Assembly: GCF_001536285.1 (NCBI RefSeq)
Contig: NZ_FAOZ01000018.1
Location: 1 to 64,000 of the forward strand
DNA length: 64,000 bases
Direction: 5' to 3'
From: Parafrankia irregularis
GTDB lineage: Bacteria > Actinomycetota > Actinomycetes > Frankiales > Frankiaceae
The notes below the pieces were generated by a model. It was not told where the DNA came from and made no database searches. It saw nothing but the letters and a program-made list of their open reading frames with translations. A program made the translations under genes and the position numbers. Position 1 is the first letter of the stretch; every line of letters starts with the position of its first letter. Below, piece by piece: positions 1 to 8,234 of the stretch.

Positions 1-354
1 TCCCCCGTCAAGCACTTCATGCGCACCGCCACCCGCGACACCACCATCCGCGGCGTCCCGATCCCCGCCGGCGACGCCGTCCTGCTGTCCTACCCCTCGG
101 CCAACCGCGACGAGGACGTCTTCACCGACCCGCAGACCTTCGACGTCGGCCGCACCCCCAACAAGCACGTCGGCTTCGGCTTCGGCGCCCACTACTGCCT
201 CGGCACCCACCTCGCCCGCCTCGAAGCCCGCGCCCTCTACACCGAACTCGTCCCCCGCCTGCGCGAGGTCGAGCTCGCCGGCACCCCCGAGTACATGCAG
301 ACCGTCTTCGTCGGCGGCCCCAAACGGCTCCCGATCCGCTACAAGATCTCCTGA
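1..354 (+). CDS. Cytochrome P450, C-terminal part (cut by window edge)
   Basis: The frame is open from the first base, so this is the last ~117 residues of a P450 whose start lies outside the window. The heme-binding signature FGFGAHYCLG is intact, with the cysteine that ligates heme iron, followed by the L-helix HLARLEARAL. The preceding stretch (PSANRDEDVFTDPQTFDVGR) is typical of bacterial class I P450s, which take electrons from ferredoxin. The substrate cannot be told from this part. A 26-bp tandem duplication covers its last codons and the stop, and a strong hairpin follows. Confidence 0.95.
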   Translation, partial: SPVKHFMRTATRDTTIRGVPIPAGDAVLLSYPSANRDEDVFTDPQTFDVGRTPNKHVGFGFGAHYCLGTHLARLEARALYTELVPRLREVELAGTPEYMQTVFVGGPKRLPIRYKIS

Positions 355-383
355 CACCGATCCGGTACAAGATCTCCTGACAC
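332..383. repeat. 26-bp tandem duplication over the P450 stop codon
   Basis: Bases 332-357 and 358-383 are the same 26-mer with one mismatch (CGCTAC versus CGGTAC). The first copy carries the last codons and the TGA of the P450 gene, and the second is its untranslated echo. This looks like a recent slippage or duplication event. Confidence 0.9.
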
Positions 384-387
384 GAGA

Positions 388-417
388 CTCGCCCGGCCAC
401 TGGCGTGGCCGGGCGAG
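388..417. terminator. Hairpin between convergent P450 and liv genes
   Basis: Perfect 12-bp inverted repeat (CTCGCCCGGCCA, 388-399, with its complement at 406-417) and a 6-base loop. It lies between two genes that converge, so it probably ends transcription from both sides. There is no clear T tract, as is common in high-G+C actinomycetes. Confidence 0.75.
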
Positions 418-449
418 GGGCATTCGTGACCAGCGGCGTCCCGCTGCTG

Positions 450-3341
450 TCAGTCGTTCGACGGGCCGGACGGGCCGCCGTCGACACGGGATCCCGCGCG
501 GGTCCCCACCTTCTCCGCGACCGGTGCCGTCTCCGGTTCCGTGCCCGGCTCGGCTCCGACCTCCGCCGGCTCGACGGCCACGCCCAGGTAGGCGGAGGCG
601 AGACGGTCGGAGTCGACCGCACTGACCGGACCACTCCAGGAGATGTTCCCGACGGTGAGGAACGCGACCCGGTCGGCCAGCGCCAACGCGTCGCGGGTCT
701 TCTCCTCCGCGATGAGCAGTGCGGTGCCCCGGCCCTGCAGTTCGCGCAGCGCCGTGTAGATCTGGTCGATGACCAGCGGTGCCAGGCCCAGGGACGGTTC
801 GTCGGCGATGAGCAGGCGCGGCGGCCGCACCAGTGCCGGCGCGAGGGTGAGCATCTGCTGCTCACCACCTGACATGGCGCCGGCGAGCTGGCGACGACGC
901 TCACCGAGCACCGGGAAGGCGTCGTAGGCCGCGGTGCGCTCGTCCTCCTGCCGCAGCCAGAGCATCAGGTTCTCCTCGACCGTGAGGTCGGGGAAGATGC
1001 CCCGGCCCTCAGGTGCGAGGTAGATGCTGTCCCGCTCGCGACGCTGGGCGGGGGTTCGGGTCACGTCCGTGCCGGCGAGCATGACCGTGCCCGCGCTCGG
1101 GGCCAGCAGACCGCCGATGACGGCACACAGGCTGCTCTTGCCCGCGCCGTTGCCACCGAGCAGCGCGACCGCCTCGCCGGCGGCGACGGTGAGGTCGATG
1201 CCGTGCAGCACCTCGATCTCGCCGTAGCTCGCACGCACGCCCTGGACCCGCAGCACCACCGGGCCCGCAGGCTCCGCCGTCGTGTCAGCCACCGCGGCCG
1301 CTGTCTCGGACACTGCCGTGGCCCTGGACGGAGCCGTCGCCTCGGACACAGCCGTCACCCCCGACACAGCCGTCACCTCCGACACAGCCGTCACCTCCGA
1401 CACAGCTACCACGTCGGCGGTGCCCGCCGCCGCCCTGGAGCGTCGTCGTTTCTGGCTCGAGCGGCCGATGGCGGCCAGCGCTCCGTCCGGGTCACGAGCC
1501 AGGCCGATCGCGCCGAGGCCGAACAGCACCTGCATGAAGTAGGACGAGGCCGGGACGGCCTCGAACGCCTGCGGCGCGAGCGCGCTGACCAGGCCGGCGA
1601 GAACCGCGCCGGCCGGCCGGCGAATACTGAAGGTGACGGTCGTGGCAAGCCAGACCAGGCCGAGCAGAACGTCGTAGTCGGTGTTGGTGACCCGTCCCCG
1701 GCTGGTCGCCAGCATCACCCCGCCGAAGCCGGCGATCGCCGCCGAGATGACGAACACCAGCAGTTTCATCCGGTCGACGGCGATGCCGCTGGTACGCGCA
1801 CCGACCTCGGTGGAGCGCACCGCGAGCATCGCGCGCCCGGTACTCGACGTACGCAGCGCGTGCACCAGCCAGAGCACCAGGCCGACGAGCACGAGCATGA
1901 GGACGACGAGCCACCGCGGGTTCTCCGTGTCGACGATCCCCAGGTCGGGCGCCGGGACGGCCCAGCCGGAGCTGCCGTTGGAGATGTCGTGGATCTGGAA
2001 GAGCAGGTTCTGCCCGATGTACGCCAGCGCCAGGGTTGACAGGGCGAGCGGCAGACCGCCGAGCCGGCGGGCCGGCAGCGCCACGATCAGCCCGGTGATC
2101 GCGGCCACCGCGGTCCCGGCGAGCAGTGCGAGGAGGAACGGGACGTCATGCCCGATCAGGATGCCGGCGGTGAACGCACCCGAGAGCACGAACGCCGCCT
2201 GGGCGAGACTGACCATCCCGCCGACACCCGTGACGACCGTGAACGACATCAGCACGATCGCGGTCGCCAGCCCCTGTGCGAGCAGCCCCGCCCAGAAGTC
2301 CGTCGCACCGAACGCCGTGTAGGCCAGTAGTCCCGCGACCACGGCGGCCCACAGTGCCCGCCGGGCCCACGGCGAGGCCTCGGTCGGATCGTCCGCCGGT
2401 GGCTTCTCCTCCAGCGTGGCCCCGGCGCTGCGGCCACGTTCGGCACCGAAGTAGATCAGCAGGCCGAACAGGATGATGAACGGCACGGCGGTCGGGAAAC
2501 CGGTGATGTCCAGGTCGACGTAGCCCGCGACCAGGTTCTGGGCCACTCCCAGGAGCAGCCCGCCGCCCATCGCCACCGGGATCGAGGCGAACCGGGCCAG
2601 CACGACGGCCGGGATCGACACGAAGAGCATCGTGTTGAACGTGAAGCTGCCGAGCCCGAACATCGGCGCCAGCAGCACACCGACCAGGCCGGCGAGGCCG
2701 CAGGACAGGATCCAGGAGACGGCCGAGGCCCGGTCCGGGTCGACACCGCGCAGTGCGGCGATCTTCGGCCGGCTCACCGAGGCACGCATCTCGAGGCCGA
2801 TCCGGGTGTGCCGCACCAGCCACCACAGCAGCAGCGCGGCGAAGATCGCCGCGCCCAGCATGGCCAGCTGGTTGGTGTCGATGACGAGCCCGTCCCCGAG
2901 GGAGAAGCTCTCCTTCGGGGACGGGCCGAGACCGGGGATGAGGAACACGTCCTCGATCGCCGGGAGATCCCAGTGCGCCTTCTCGCGCAGCATCGCGGTG
3001 ACCCACAGCGCGAACGCGGGTAGCGCGATCAGCAGGCCGAGCGTTCCCACCATCCGGGCCGCGATCGACGCCTCCCGCAACGGATTGAACAGCACCCGGT
3101 GCAGCAGCCAGCCGAGCAGTGGCGCGAACACTCCGACGCAGAGGAGAGCCGCCGGCACCACCGGCATGTCCTGACCGGTGTTCAGCTGGAAGAAGAGATA
3201 GGCGGTCGCGAACGCGACCCCGCCCTGCCCGAAGTTGAAGACTCCCGACGTCTGATAGGTGAGGGTGAGCCCCGACGCCAGAATCGCGTATAAGGCGCCG
3301 GAGACCAGACCTGCGACCACCAGGCTGAGAAATTCGGTCAC
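450..3341 (-). CDS. livHMF: Fused branched-chain amino acid-type ABC transporter: LivH + LivM permeases + LivF ATPase
   Basis: A 963-residue protein joins three subunits that are usually separate. Residues ~1-300 are a LivH-type permease (start MTEFLSLVVAGLVSGALYAI). Residues ~325-640 are a LivM-type permease. Residues ~705-930 are a LivF-type ATPase with Walker A GGNGAGKSS (~residue 730), signature MSGGEQQ and Walker B LLIADEP. A low-complexity linker of VSEVTA-like hexapeptides joins permease and ATPase. The GTG start at 3341 has a GGGGGAGGAA ribosome site close upstream. livG lies 45 bp upstream on the same strand, so one operon is likely. The family imports branched amino acids, amides, urea or aromatic acids; the catabolic setting suggests an organic acid. 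No intact binding protein is adjacent. Confidence 0.92.
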   Translation of the reverse strand: MTEFLSLVVAGLVSGALYAILASGLTLTYQTSGVFNFGQGGVAFATAYLFFQLNTGQDMPVVPAALLCVGVFAPLLGWLLHRVLFNPLREASIAARMVGTLGLLIALPAFALWVTAMLREKAHWDLPAIEDVFLIPGLGPSPKESFSLGDGLVIDTNQLAMLGAAIFAALLLWWLVRHTRIGLEMRASVSRPKIAALRGVDPDRASAVSWILSCGLAGLVGVLLAPMFGLGSFTFNTMLFVSIPAVVLARFASIPVAMGGGLLLGVAQNLVAGYVDLDITGFPTAVPFIILFGLLIYFGAERGRSAGATLEEKPPADDPTEASPWARRALWAAVVAGLLAYTAFGATDFWAGLLAQGLATAIVLMSFTVVTGVGGMVSLAQAAFVLSGAFTAGILIGHDVPFLLALLAGTAVAAITGLIVALPARRLGGLPLALSTLALAYIGQNLLFQIHDISNGSSGWAVPAPDLGIVDTENPRWLVVLMLVLVGLVLWLVHALRTSSTGRAMLAVRSTEVGARTSGIAVDRMKLLVFVISAAIAGFGGVMLATSRGRVTNTDYDVLLGLVWLATTVTFSIRRPAGAVLAGLVSALAPQAFEAVPASSYFMQVLFGLGAIGLARDPDGALAAIGRSSQKRRRSRAAAGTADVVAVSEVTAVSEVTAVSGVTAVSEATAPSRATAVSETAAAVADTTAEPAGPVVLRVQGVRASYGEIEVLHGIDLTVAAGEAVALLGGNGAGKSSLCAVIGGLLAPSAGTVMLAGTDVTRTPAQRRERDSIYLAPEGRGIFPDLTVEENLMLWLRQEDERTAAYDAFPVLGERRRQLAGAMSGGEQQMLTLAPALVRPPRLLIADEPSLGLAPLVIDQIYTALRELQGRGTALLIAEEKTRDALALADRVAFLTVGNISWSGPVSAVDSDRLASAYLGVAVEPAEVGAEPGTEPETAPVAEKVGTRAGSRVDGGPSGPSND
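1333..1404. repeat. Four 18-bp tandem repeats coding the permease-ATPase linker
   Basis: Units at 1333, 1351, 1369 and 1387 share the pattern GCCGTCACCTCCGACACA. On the minus strand they read in frame as VSEVTA-like hexapeptides in the linker between LivM and LivF. The unit length is a multiple of three, so copy changes would lengthen or shorten the linker without a frameshift. Confidence 0.9.
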
Positions 3342-3386
3342 GTGTTCCTCCCCCAGTGAGTCTTTACAGCTGGCATCGCCGGCCGG

Positions 3387-4178
3387 TCAGCCAAGGTAGG
3401 CATCGCGGACTCTTTCATCACGCTGGATCTCGTCCGGGGTTCCTTCCGCAAGCACCGAGCCGAGGTTGAGAACGGAGATCCGGTCACAGATCCGCATCAC
3501 GAACCCGGCGTCGTGCTCGACCAGAAGGACCGCGCAGCCCTCGCTCCGCAGCGACTCGATGAGATCACCGAAACGCGCGGACTCCGCGGCGTCCAGGCCC
3601 GAGGTGGGCTCGTCGAGCAACAGGAGGGTCGGGCGATCCACGATCGCCCGAGCCAGCTCGACGAGTCGCTGCTGCCCCAGTGGCAGTGAACCGGAGGTGA
3701 TCCCGCGGACGGCCGTCAGGCCACACCACTCGAGGACCTCGGCGACCCGCTCCCGGCGTTCACGCTCGTGCCGCCGCCGCGCCGGCCAGCCGCACAGGTC
3801 ACCCAGGACACCCCCGCCGCCACCTCGCCATTCCAACGCTGCCAGCACGTTGTCCTCCACCGACAGCCAGCTGAAGACCTGGGCACGTTGGAAGGTCCGA
3901 CGCATGCCCATGCGGGCGCGTGCGGTCGAGGACCGGCCGGTCACGTCGGCGCCGCCGAATCGCACAGAGCCGCGGCTGGCCGGGGTGATCCCGGAGATGA
4001 CGTCGAACAGCGTCGTCTTTCCCGCACCGTTCGGCCCGATCAGGCCACGCACGGTTCCCGGTGCGACCTCAAGGTCGACGTCGGTGAGTGCATGCACGCC
4101 GCCGAATCGTTTGCTGACGCCGCCGAGCGCCAGAAGTGGGCCGTCAGCGGGGGCAGCGGGTGCCGCCGGGGTGGGCAT
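3387..4178 (-). CDS. livG: LivG-type ABC transporter ATPase
   Basis: A 263-residue ATP-binding subunit of a branched-chain amino acid-type importer. It has Walker A GPNGAGKTT (~residue 45), Walker B LLLLDEP, a switch histidine in LLVEHD and the LivG-type C-terminus. The ABC signature reads LPLGQQRL, a slight variant. I chose ATG 4178 because AGGAGG lies four bases upstream; an in-frame GTG at 4199 would add seven residues. It sits upstream of the fused LivHMF gene on the same strand, with an A+T-rich operator-like element about 185 bp upstream. Together the two genes give a complete inner-membrane importer apart from the binding protein. Confidence 0.93.
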   Translation of the reverse strand: MPTPAAPAAPADGPLLALGGVSKRFGGVHALTDVDLEVAPGTVRGLIGPNGAGKTTLFDVISGITPASRGSVRFGGADVTGRSSTARARMGMRRTFQRAQVFSWLSVEDNVLAALEWRGGGGGVLGDLCGWPARRRHERERRERVAEVLEWCGLTAVRGITSGSLPLGQQRLVELARAIVDRPTLLLLDEPTSGLDAAESARFGDLIESLRSEGCAVLLVEHDAGFVMRICDRISVLNLGSVLAEGTPDEIQRDERVRDAYLG

Positions 4179-4561
4179 GGGGCCTCCTGTGTCACGCACG
4201 AGGTGATCGATATGCGGCGAGCCGTCGGCCAGGACGGTGAACGGGACCCGTCAGGGTCGGCGACGACGACGTCCGAGCCGGGGTCAGTACGACGGCTGCC
4301 CGGCACCGGCTCCAGGCCCTCTAGCCCCGACATGTGACGACTCACACAGAAGCGTAGCCGATAGATATATATGTTTCTAGTCCGGCGTCAAACGGCGATC
4401 GCCGAACGCCCACGCGGTCGCCCCGCGCAGGCGTCGGCGCGATCCACAGAACCTGGAGGCCACGGGATTGGGTGACGTCCGGCGAACCGGGCGGCAGATG
4501 ATCCACGACGGAACGTGGCCCGCAAATGAGCTAGAGATTTAAGGTGCCAGACGACGCGGGG
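4179..4561. other. Intergenic, promoter side of liv operon
   Basis: No convincing gene is seen in these 383 bases. The stretch lies upstream of livG and downstream of the alcohol dehydrogenase. It holds the A+T-rich element listed at 4362-4379. Confidence 0.7.
4362..4379. promoter_or_regulatory. A+T-rich operator-like element (site 1)
   Basis: TAGATATATATGTTTCTA stands out in a ~70% G+C background. It resembles the elements near 36.8 and 41.65 kb (shared TATATGTTT). It could be a regulator site or a promoter -10 region for the liv operon. Confidence 0.45.
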
Positions 4562-5542
4562 TCAGGGCCGGAGGAGAATCTTCGCGCTCGCGGTGACGTT
4601 GGCGAGATCGTCGAAGGCCTCGTTCACCTCGCTGAGGCCCACCCACCGGGCGATCAGCGGCTCCGGGTCGATCTGCCCGCCGGCGAACGCGTCGACGACG
4701 GTGCGGAACTCCTCGGGGGTGTAGTAGACGGCGAAGCCGACCGAGACCTCCTTCATCAGGGCCGCGACCGACGCGAACGGGGTCGGCTCGATCGTCACGC
4801 CTGCCATCACGATCCGGCCCCCCGGCCGCGCGACGGTCACGCAGGCGTCGAGCAGCGATGCCCTGCCCGCGCACTCGGCGACGAAACTGTAGGTGCCGGC
4901 GGCGACCTCCTCGACGGAGCCGACGACCTCGGTCGCCCCGAAGGATGCCGCGGCTGACCGGCGGATGGCCACCGGGTCGACGGCGGTGATCCGCCGGGCG
5001 CCGCGTTGGCGCGCCCACGCGATCGTCGTGAGGCCCACCGTCCCGGCGCCGACGACGAGCACGTCGTCGCCTTCGGTCAGGTGCCCCGTCCGGGCGATGT
5101 GCAGGCCGACCGCGAACGGCTCCACCAGCGCGCTGTACAAGGGATCGATCCCCGGTGCCAGCGGGATGGCGGCGGCCGCGGTGACCACCGCCAGCTCCGC
5201 GAAACCGCCCCCACTGCCACCGAGCCCGACCAGGCGCACCTGCGGGCAGTGGATCACCCGGCCGGAGGCGCACCACTCGCATCTCCCGCAGGAAAGCGCG
5301 GGCAGCACCGCGACCTGGGTGCCCTCCCGCCAACCCGTCGTCTCCGGGCCGATCCCCACGACCTCCCCGCCGAACTCGTGCCCCATGATCTCCCCTGCGG
5401 GCATCGCCGCCCGCGCCTTGACGTCCGAGCCGCAGAACCCGCACGCGGTGACGCGGAGCAGGAGTTCGCCGGGGCCCGGGGACGGATCCGGGACCTCGCT
5501 GATCTCATACCGGCCCCCGGAAGCGATCACAGCCGCACGCAT
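4562..5542 (-). CDS. Zinc-dependent alcohol dehydrogenase (MDR family)
   Basis: A 326-residue medium-chain dehydrogenase that oxidises an alcohol to a ketone or aldehyde with NAD(P). Catalytic-zinc residues are seen in CGFCGSD and GHEFGGEV. The structural-zinc cysteines are in CGRCEWCASGRVIHC, and the Rossmann motif is GAGTVGLTTI. ATG 5542 is chosen because MRAAVIASGG is the usual N-terminus and GAGGTG precedes it; the frame is open further upstream but the added residues are not family-like. It lies downstream of the hydrolase and monooxygenase on the same strand, so it may oxidise the alcohol before or the hydroxy acid after ring opening. That role is inferred. Confidence 0.92.
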   Translation of the reverse strand: MRAAVIASGGRYEISEVPDPSPGPGELLLRVTACGFCGSDVKARAAMPAGEIMGHEFGGEVVGIGPETTGWREGTQVAVLPALSCGRCEWCASGRVIHCPQVRLVGLGGSGGGFAELAVVTAAAAIPLAPGIDPLYSALVEPFAVGLHIARTGHLTEGDDVLVVGAGTVGLTTIAWARQRGARRITAVDPVAIRRSAAASFGATEVVGSVEEVAAGTYSFVAECAGRASLLDACVTVARPGGRIVMAGVTIEPTPFASVAALMKEVSVGFAVYYTPEEFRTVVDAFAGGQIDPEPLIARWVGLSEVNEAFDDLANVTASAKILLRP

Positions 5543-5625
5543 GACACCTCGCTTGTTCCACGACCGGCCCACGGTCGCGTGAGATCGACGTCTGTCGTGG
5601 CCACCACAGGCAGCCGAGGAGCAGC

Positions 5626-6411
5626 TCAGGCGAGCGATTCCAGCCACGCGGTGAGAAGGGAGTTGAACTCGGCTGGACGCTCCTGGTGCAGCCAGTGGCC
5701 GGCGCCCTCCCAGGTCACCACCCGGGACCGCGGGTCCGTGAAGATCGCCTGCTCGGCGGCGGCCCGCGTCGGGTCGGCGTAGAAGGTCAGCACCGGGCAG
5801 GTCCGCCTGCGCAGGTAGGGCGCGCTGTGCGAGTGCAGCGCCATCCCGGTCGCCTGGGCCTCCAGCGCCTGGCGCAGCACGTGGTCGGCCATGCCGGCGA
5901 TACGGCGAACCTGCCAGGTGCGCAGGGCCAGGTCCCGGGCCGGGGAATCCATGCCCCCCACCAGCTGCTGGACCAGGGGAACCGGGTCGGACACCGCGAG
6001 CAGGTCGAGCAGCGGCCGGATGCCGCCGGCGATCTCGTCCGGGAGCAGGTAGGCCGGGTCGACACCGACCATGGCGGCCACCCGGTCGGGGTGTTCGACC
6101 GCCAGGCTGCCGGCGACGCTGCCACCCATCGAATGACCGACGGCGACGACCCGCTCCACCTCGAGCTGGTCGAGCAGCCCGGCGAGGTCGGCGGCGAACT
6201 GCGTGGTCGTGTAGCCGTCGGGTGGCGCGCTGGAGCGCCCGTGACCGCGGAGGTCGACGGCGATCACCCGCCGGCTGGCGGCCAGGTACGGCAGCTGCCA
6301 GCTCCAGTCATGCGAATCGGAGGTGTAGCCGTGGATGAGCAGCAGCGGCAGGTCGCCGGTGCCCTCGTCGGTGAAGAACAGCCGGACGTCTCCGACCTGT
6401 GCGAACGCCAC
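5626..6411 (-). CDS. Alpha/beta hydrolase (esterase/lactonase-like)
   Basis: A 261-residue alpha/beta hydrolase. The oxyanion motif LLIHGYTSD is near residue 27. The nucleophile serine is in GHSMGG (~residue 94), and the catalytic histidine is in EGAGHWLHQE near the C-terminus; DLRGHGRS is also typical of the fold. No signal peptide is seen, so it is cytosolic. It lies nine bases downstream of the flavin monooxygenase stop on the same strand. In known cyclic-ketone pathways such a hydrolase opens the lactone made by a Baeyer-Villiger enzyme. The role here is inferred from context. Confidence 0.9.
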   Translation of the reverse strand: MAFAQVGDVRLFFTDEGTGDLPLLLIHGYTSDSHDWSWQLPYLAASRRVIAVDLRGHGRSSAPPDGYTTTQFAADLAGLLDQLEVERVVAVGHSMGGSVAGSLAVEHPDRVAAMVGVDPAYLLPDEIAGGIRPLLDLLAVSDPVPLVQQLVGGMDSPARDLALRTWQVRRIAGMADHVLRQALEAQATGMALHSHSAPYLRRRTCPVLTFYADPTRAAAEQAIFTDPRSRVVTWEGAGHWLHQERPAEFNSLLTAWLESLA

Positions 6412-6420
6412 CGGAGGCCC

Positions 6421-8091
6421 CTAGGAGATCTTGAAGCCGGAGTAGCCGGCGGCGACGACCTGATCACACTGTTTGTGGAACTCCGGAACGCCGGCGACGT
6501 AGGTCGTGTACATCCGCTTCTTGCCCGGGACGTTGGCGCCGTTGTACCAGGAGTCGCACTTCGGGTGGAGCAGCACGCTGCCCGCCACGAGCGCCTGCAC
6601 CCCGTCGATCCACTCGCTCTGTGCCTCGGGAAGCGTCTCGATCGTCTGGTGGCCACCGCCGCGCAGGTGGGCCACGCAGTCCGCTATCCACCTGATCTGG
6701 TACTCCATGGTCGCGAGGTAGTTCGACGCCGCGGACGGGCTGCCCGGCCCCTGGATGAGGAAGAGGTTGGGGAAGCCGGCGACCCCCAGGCCCAGGTAGG
6801 CGACGGGACCCTCGTCCCGCCAGACGTCGCCCAGGACAACACCTCCCCGACCACGGACGTCGATGCGCGTCAGCGCGCCCGTGAGGGCGTCGAAGCCGGT
6901 CGCGAAGAGGATCACGTCGACCTCGTGATGGCCCTGCCCGGTCCGGATGCCGGTGGGGGTGATCTCCTCGATCGCGCCCTGGCGCAGGTCCACCAGCGTG
7001 ACGTTGTCCCGGTTGAACGTCTCGTAGTAGCCGACGTCGATGATCGGCCGCTTGCAGCCGAACGGGTAGGTCGGGGTCAGGCCGGCGGCCGTCCGCGGAT
7101 CCCGCACGATCAACGCGACCGCCTCGCCGTACAGCGCGGTCGCCAGCTCCCCCGCCTCGGGGTCGGACAGCACGTCGCTCCAGTACAGCGCTCCCCTGAC
7201 GCCGTTCTCCTCGATCGCGCGCAGCTGCTCCTCGCGCGTCGCCGTCTTCAGCGGCGGGAAACCGCCCATGTTCATGAACACGGAGAAGGCGCTCGTGCGG
7301 GCCGCGCCCACGTGGGCGACCAGCTGGGCGGCCCGGATGTCGTCGTAGTTCGCCTTGAGCTCGTCGAGCTCGCCCGGCTCGTAGGGACGGGCGGGCGAGG
7401 GCAGCGTGTAGGCGGCGGACCGCTGCAGGACGTAGAGGTGTTCCGCCTGCTCGGCGACCACCGGAATGATCTGGACGCCGGTGGAGCCGGTTCCGATCAC
7501 CGCCACCCGCCTGCCGGCGAGGTCGAAGCCCTCGCGCGGGTACTGGCTGCTGAACAGGACGGTGCCGCCGAAGGTGTCCAGGCCGGGTATGCCCGGGTCG
7601 AGCGGCGCGGAGAGGATGCCGGTGGCGGCGACGACGAACGGCGCGGTGAAGCTCTCCCCCGCCTCGGTGCGCACCGTCCACGTCGAGTCGGCCTCGTCGA
7701 AGGACATCTCGACGACCCGGGTGTCGAACTGGATGTCGCGGCGCAGGTCGAGCCGGTCCGCGACGAAGTTCAGGTAGGCCTCGATCTCCGGCTGGCCCGG
7801 CAGCACCTCGGACCAGTTCCACTCCTGCTGGAGCTCCGGGGAGAAGCTGTACGAGTACTCGATGCTCTCGATGTCACAGCGCGCACCGGGGTATCGGTTG
7901 AACAACCAGGTTCCGCCGACGCTGTCGGCGGCCTCGAGCACCCGCACCCGCAGGCCGTCGGCTCGCAGCCTGTGCAGTGCGTAGAGGCCGGCGAAGCCCG
8001 CACCCACCACGATGGCGTCATAGTGCCGGTCCGCGGCGTCCGTCAGCCGGGCGGCACCGGCCCGTGTTCCGTTCCCGTCGCTCACGGCCAC
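6421..8091 (-). CDS. Flavin-containing / Baeyer-Villiger-type monooxygenase
   Basis: A 556-residue flavoprotein with two dinucleotide folds: FAD-binding GAGFAGLYALHRL near residue 31 and NADPH-binding GTGSTGVQIIP near 185. Length and layout match cyclohexanone monooxygenase-like enzymes, which insert oxygen next to a carbonyl. The fingerprint between the two folds reads FGGTVLFSSQYP instead of FxGxxxHxxxWP: the histidine is phenylalanine and the tryptophan tyrosine, so the exact reaction is uncertain. GTG 8091 follows a GGGGG tract. It leads an operon with the hydrolase and alcohol dehydrogenase, and an A+T-rich element lies ~40 bp upstream. Confidence 0.9.
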   Translation of the reverse strand: MAVSDGNGTRAGAARLTDAADRHYDAIVVGAGFAGLYALHRLRADGLRVRVLEAADSVGGTWLFNRYPGARCDIESIEYSYSFSPELQQEWNWSEVLPGQPEIEAYLNFVADRLDLRRDIQFDTRVVEMSFDEADSTWTVRTEAGESFTAPFVVAATGILSAPLDPGIPGLDTFGGTVLFSSQYPREGFDLAGRRVAVIGTGSTGVQIIPVVAEQAEHLYVLQRSAAYTLPSPARPYEPGELDELKANYDDIRAAQLVAHVGAARTSAFSVFMNMGGFPPLKTATREEQLRAIEENGVRGALYWSDVLSDPEAGELATALYGEAVALIVRDPRTAAGLTPTYPFGCKRPIIDVGYYETFNRDNVTLVDLRQGAIEEITPTGIRTGQGHHEVDVILFATGFDALTGALTRIDVRGRGGVVLGDVWRDEGPVAYLGLGVAGFPNLFLIQGPGSPSAASNYLATMEYQIRWIADCVAHLRGGGHQTIETLPEAQSEWIDGVQALVAGSVLLHPKCDSWYNGANVPGKKRMYTTYVAGVPEFHKQCDQVVAAGYSGFKIS

Positions 8092-8130
8092 GCCCCCACG
8101 AATCGCTGATGTAAGTCGGACCCCCGCATA

Positions 8131-8146
8131 GCTCTAAATATTTCGC
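8131..8146. promoter_or_regulatory. A+T-rich element upstream of the monooxygenase operon (site 2)
   Basis: GCTCTAAATATTTCGC contains the palindrome AAATATTT, about 40 bp upstream of the monooxygenase start. It aligns loosely with the other elements (TCTA then ATATTT). It may be a -10 region instead. Confidence 0.4.
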
Positions 8147-8234
8147 CGGTGGCGGGTGTCGTCAAGGGAGCGGCCAGCGCCGACCGGGCGCCAGACCGGC
8201 ACCGACCGCTCCCCGGCCCGTCAGCCCGGCGGGG

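Noticed and set aside
1333-1404. CRISPR-like repeats
   Set aside because: Units abut without spacers, are a multiple of three and encode an in-frame linker in a transporter.
5686-8109. Very long plus-strand open frame (807 residues) opposite the hydrolase and monooxygenase
   Set aside because: High G+C DNA gives long antisense frames. It has no domain, and the minus strand codes two clear enzymes with intact active-site motifs.
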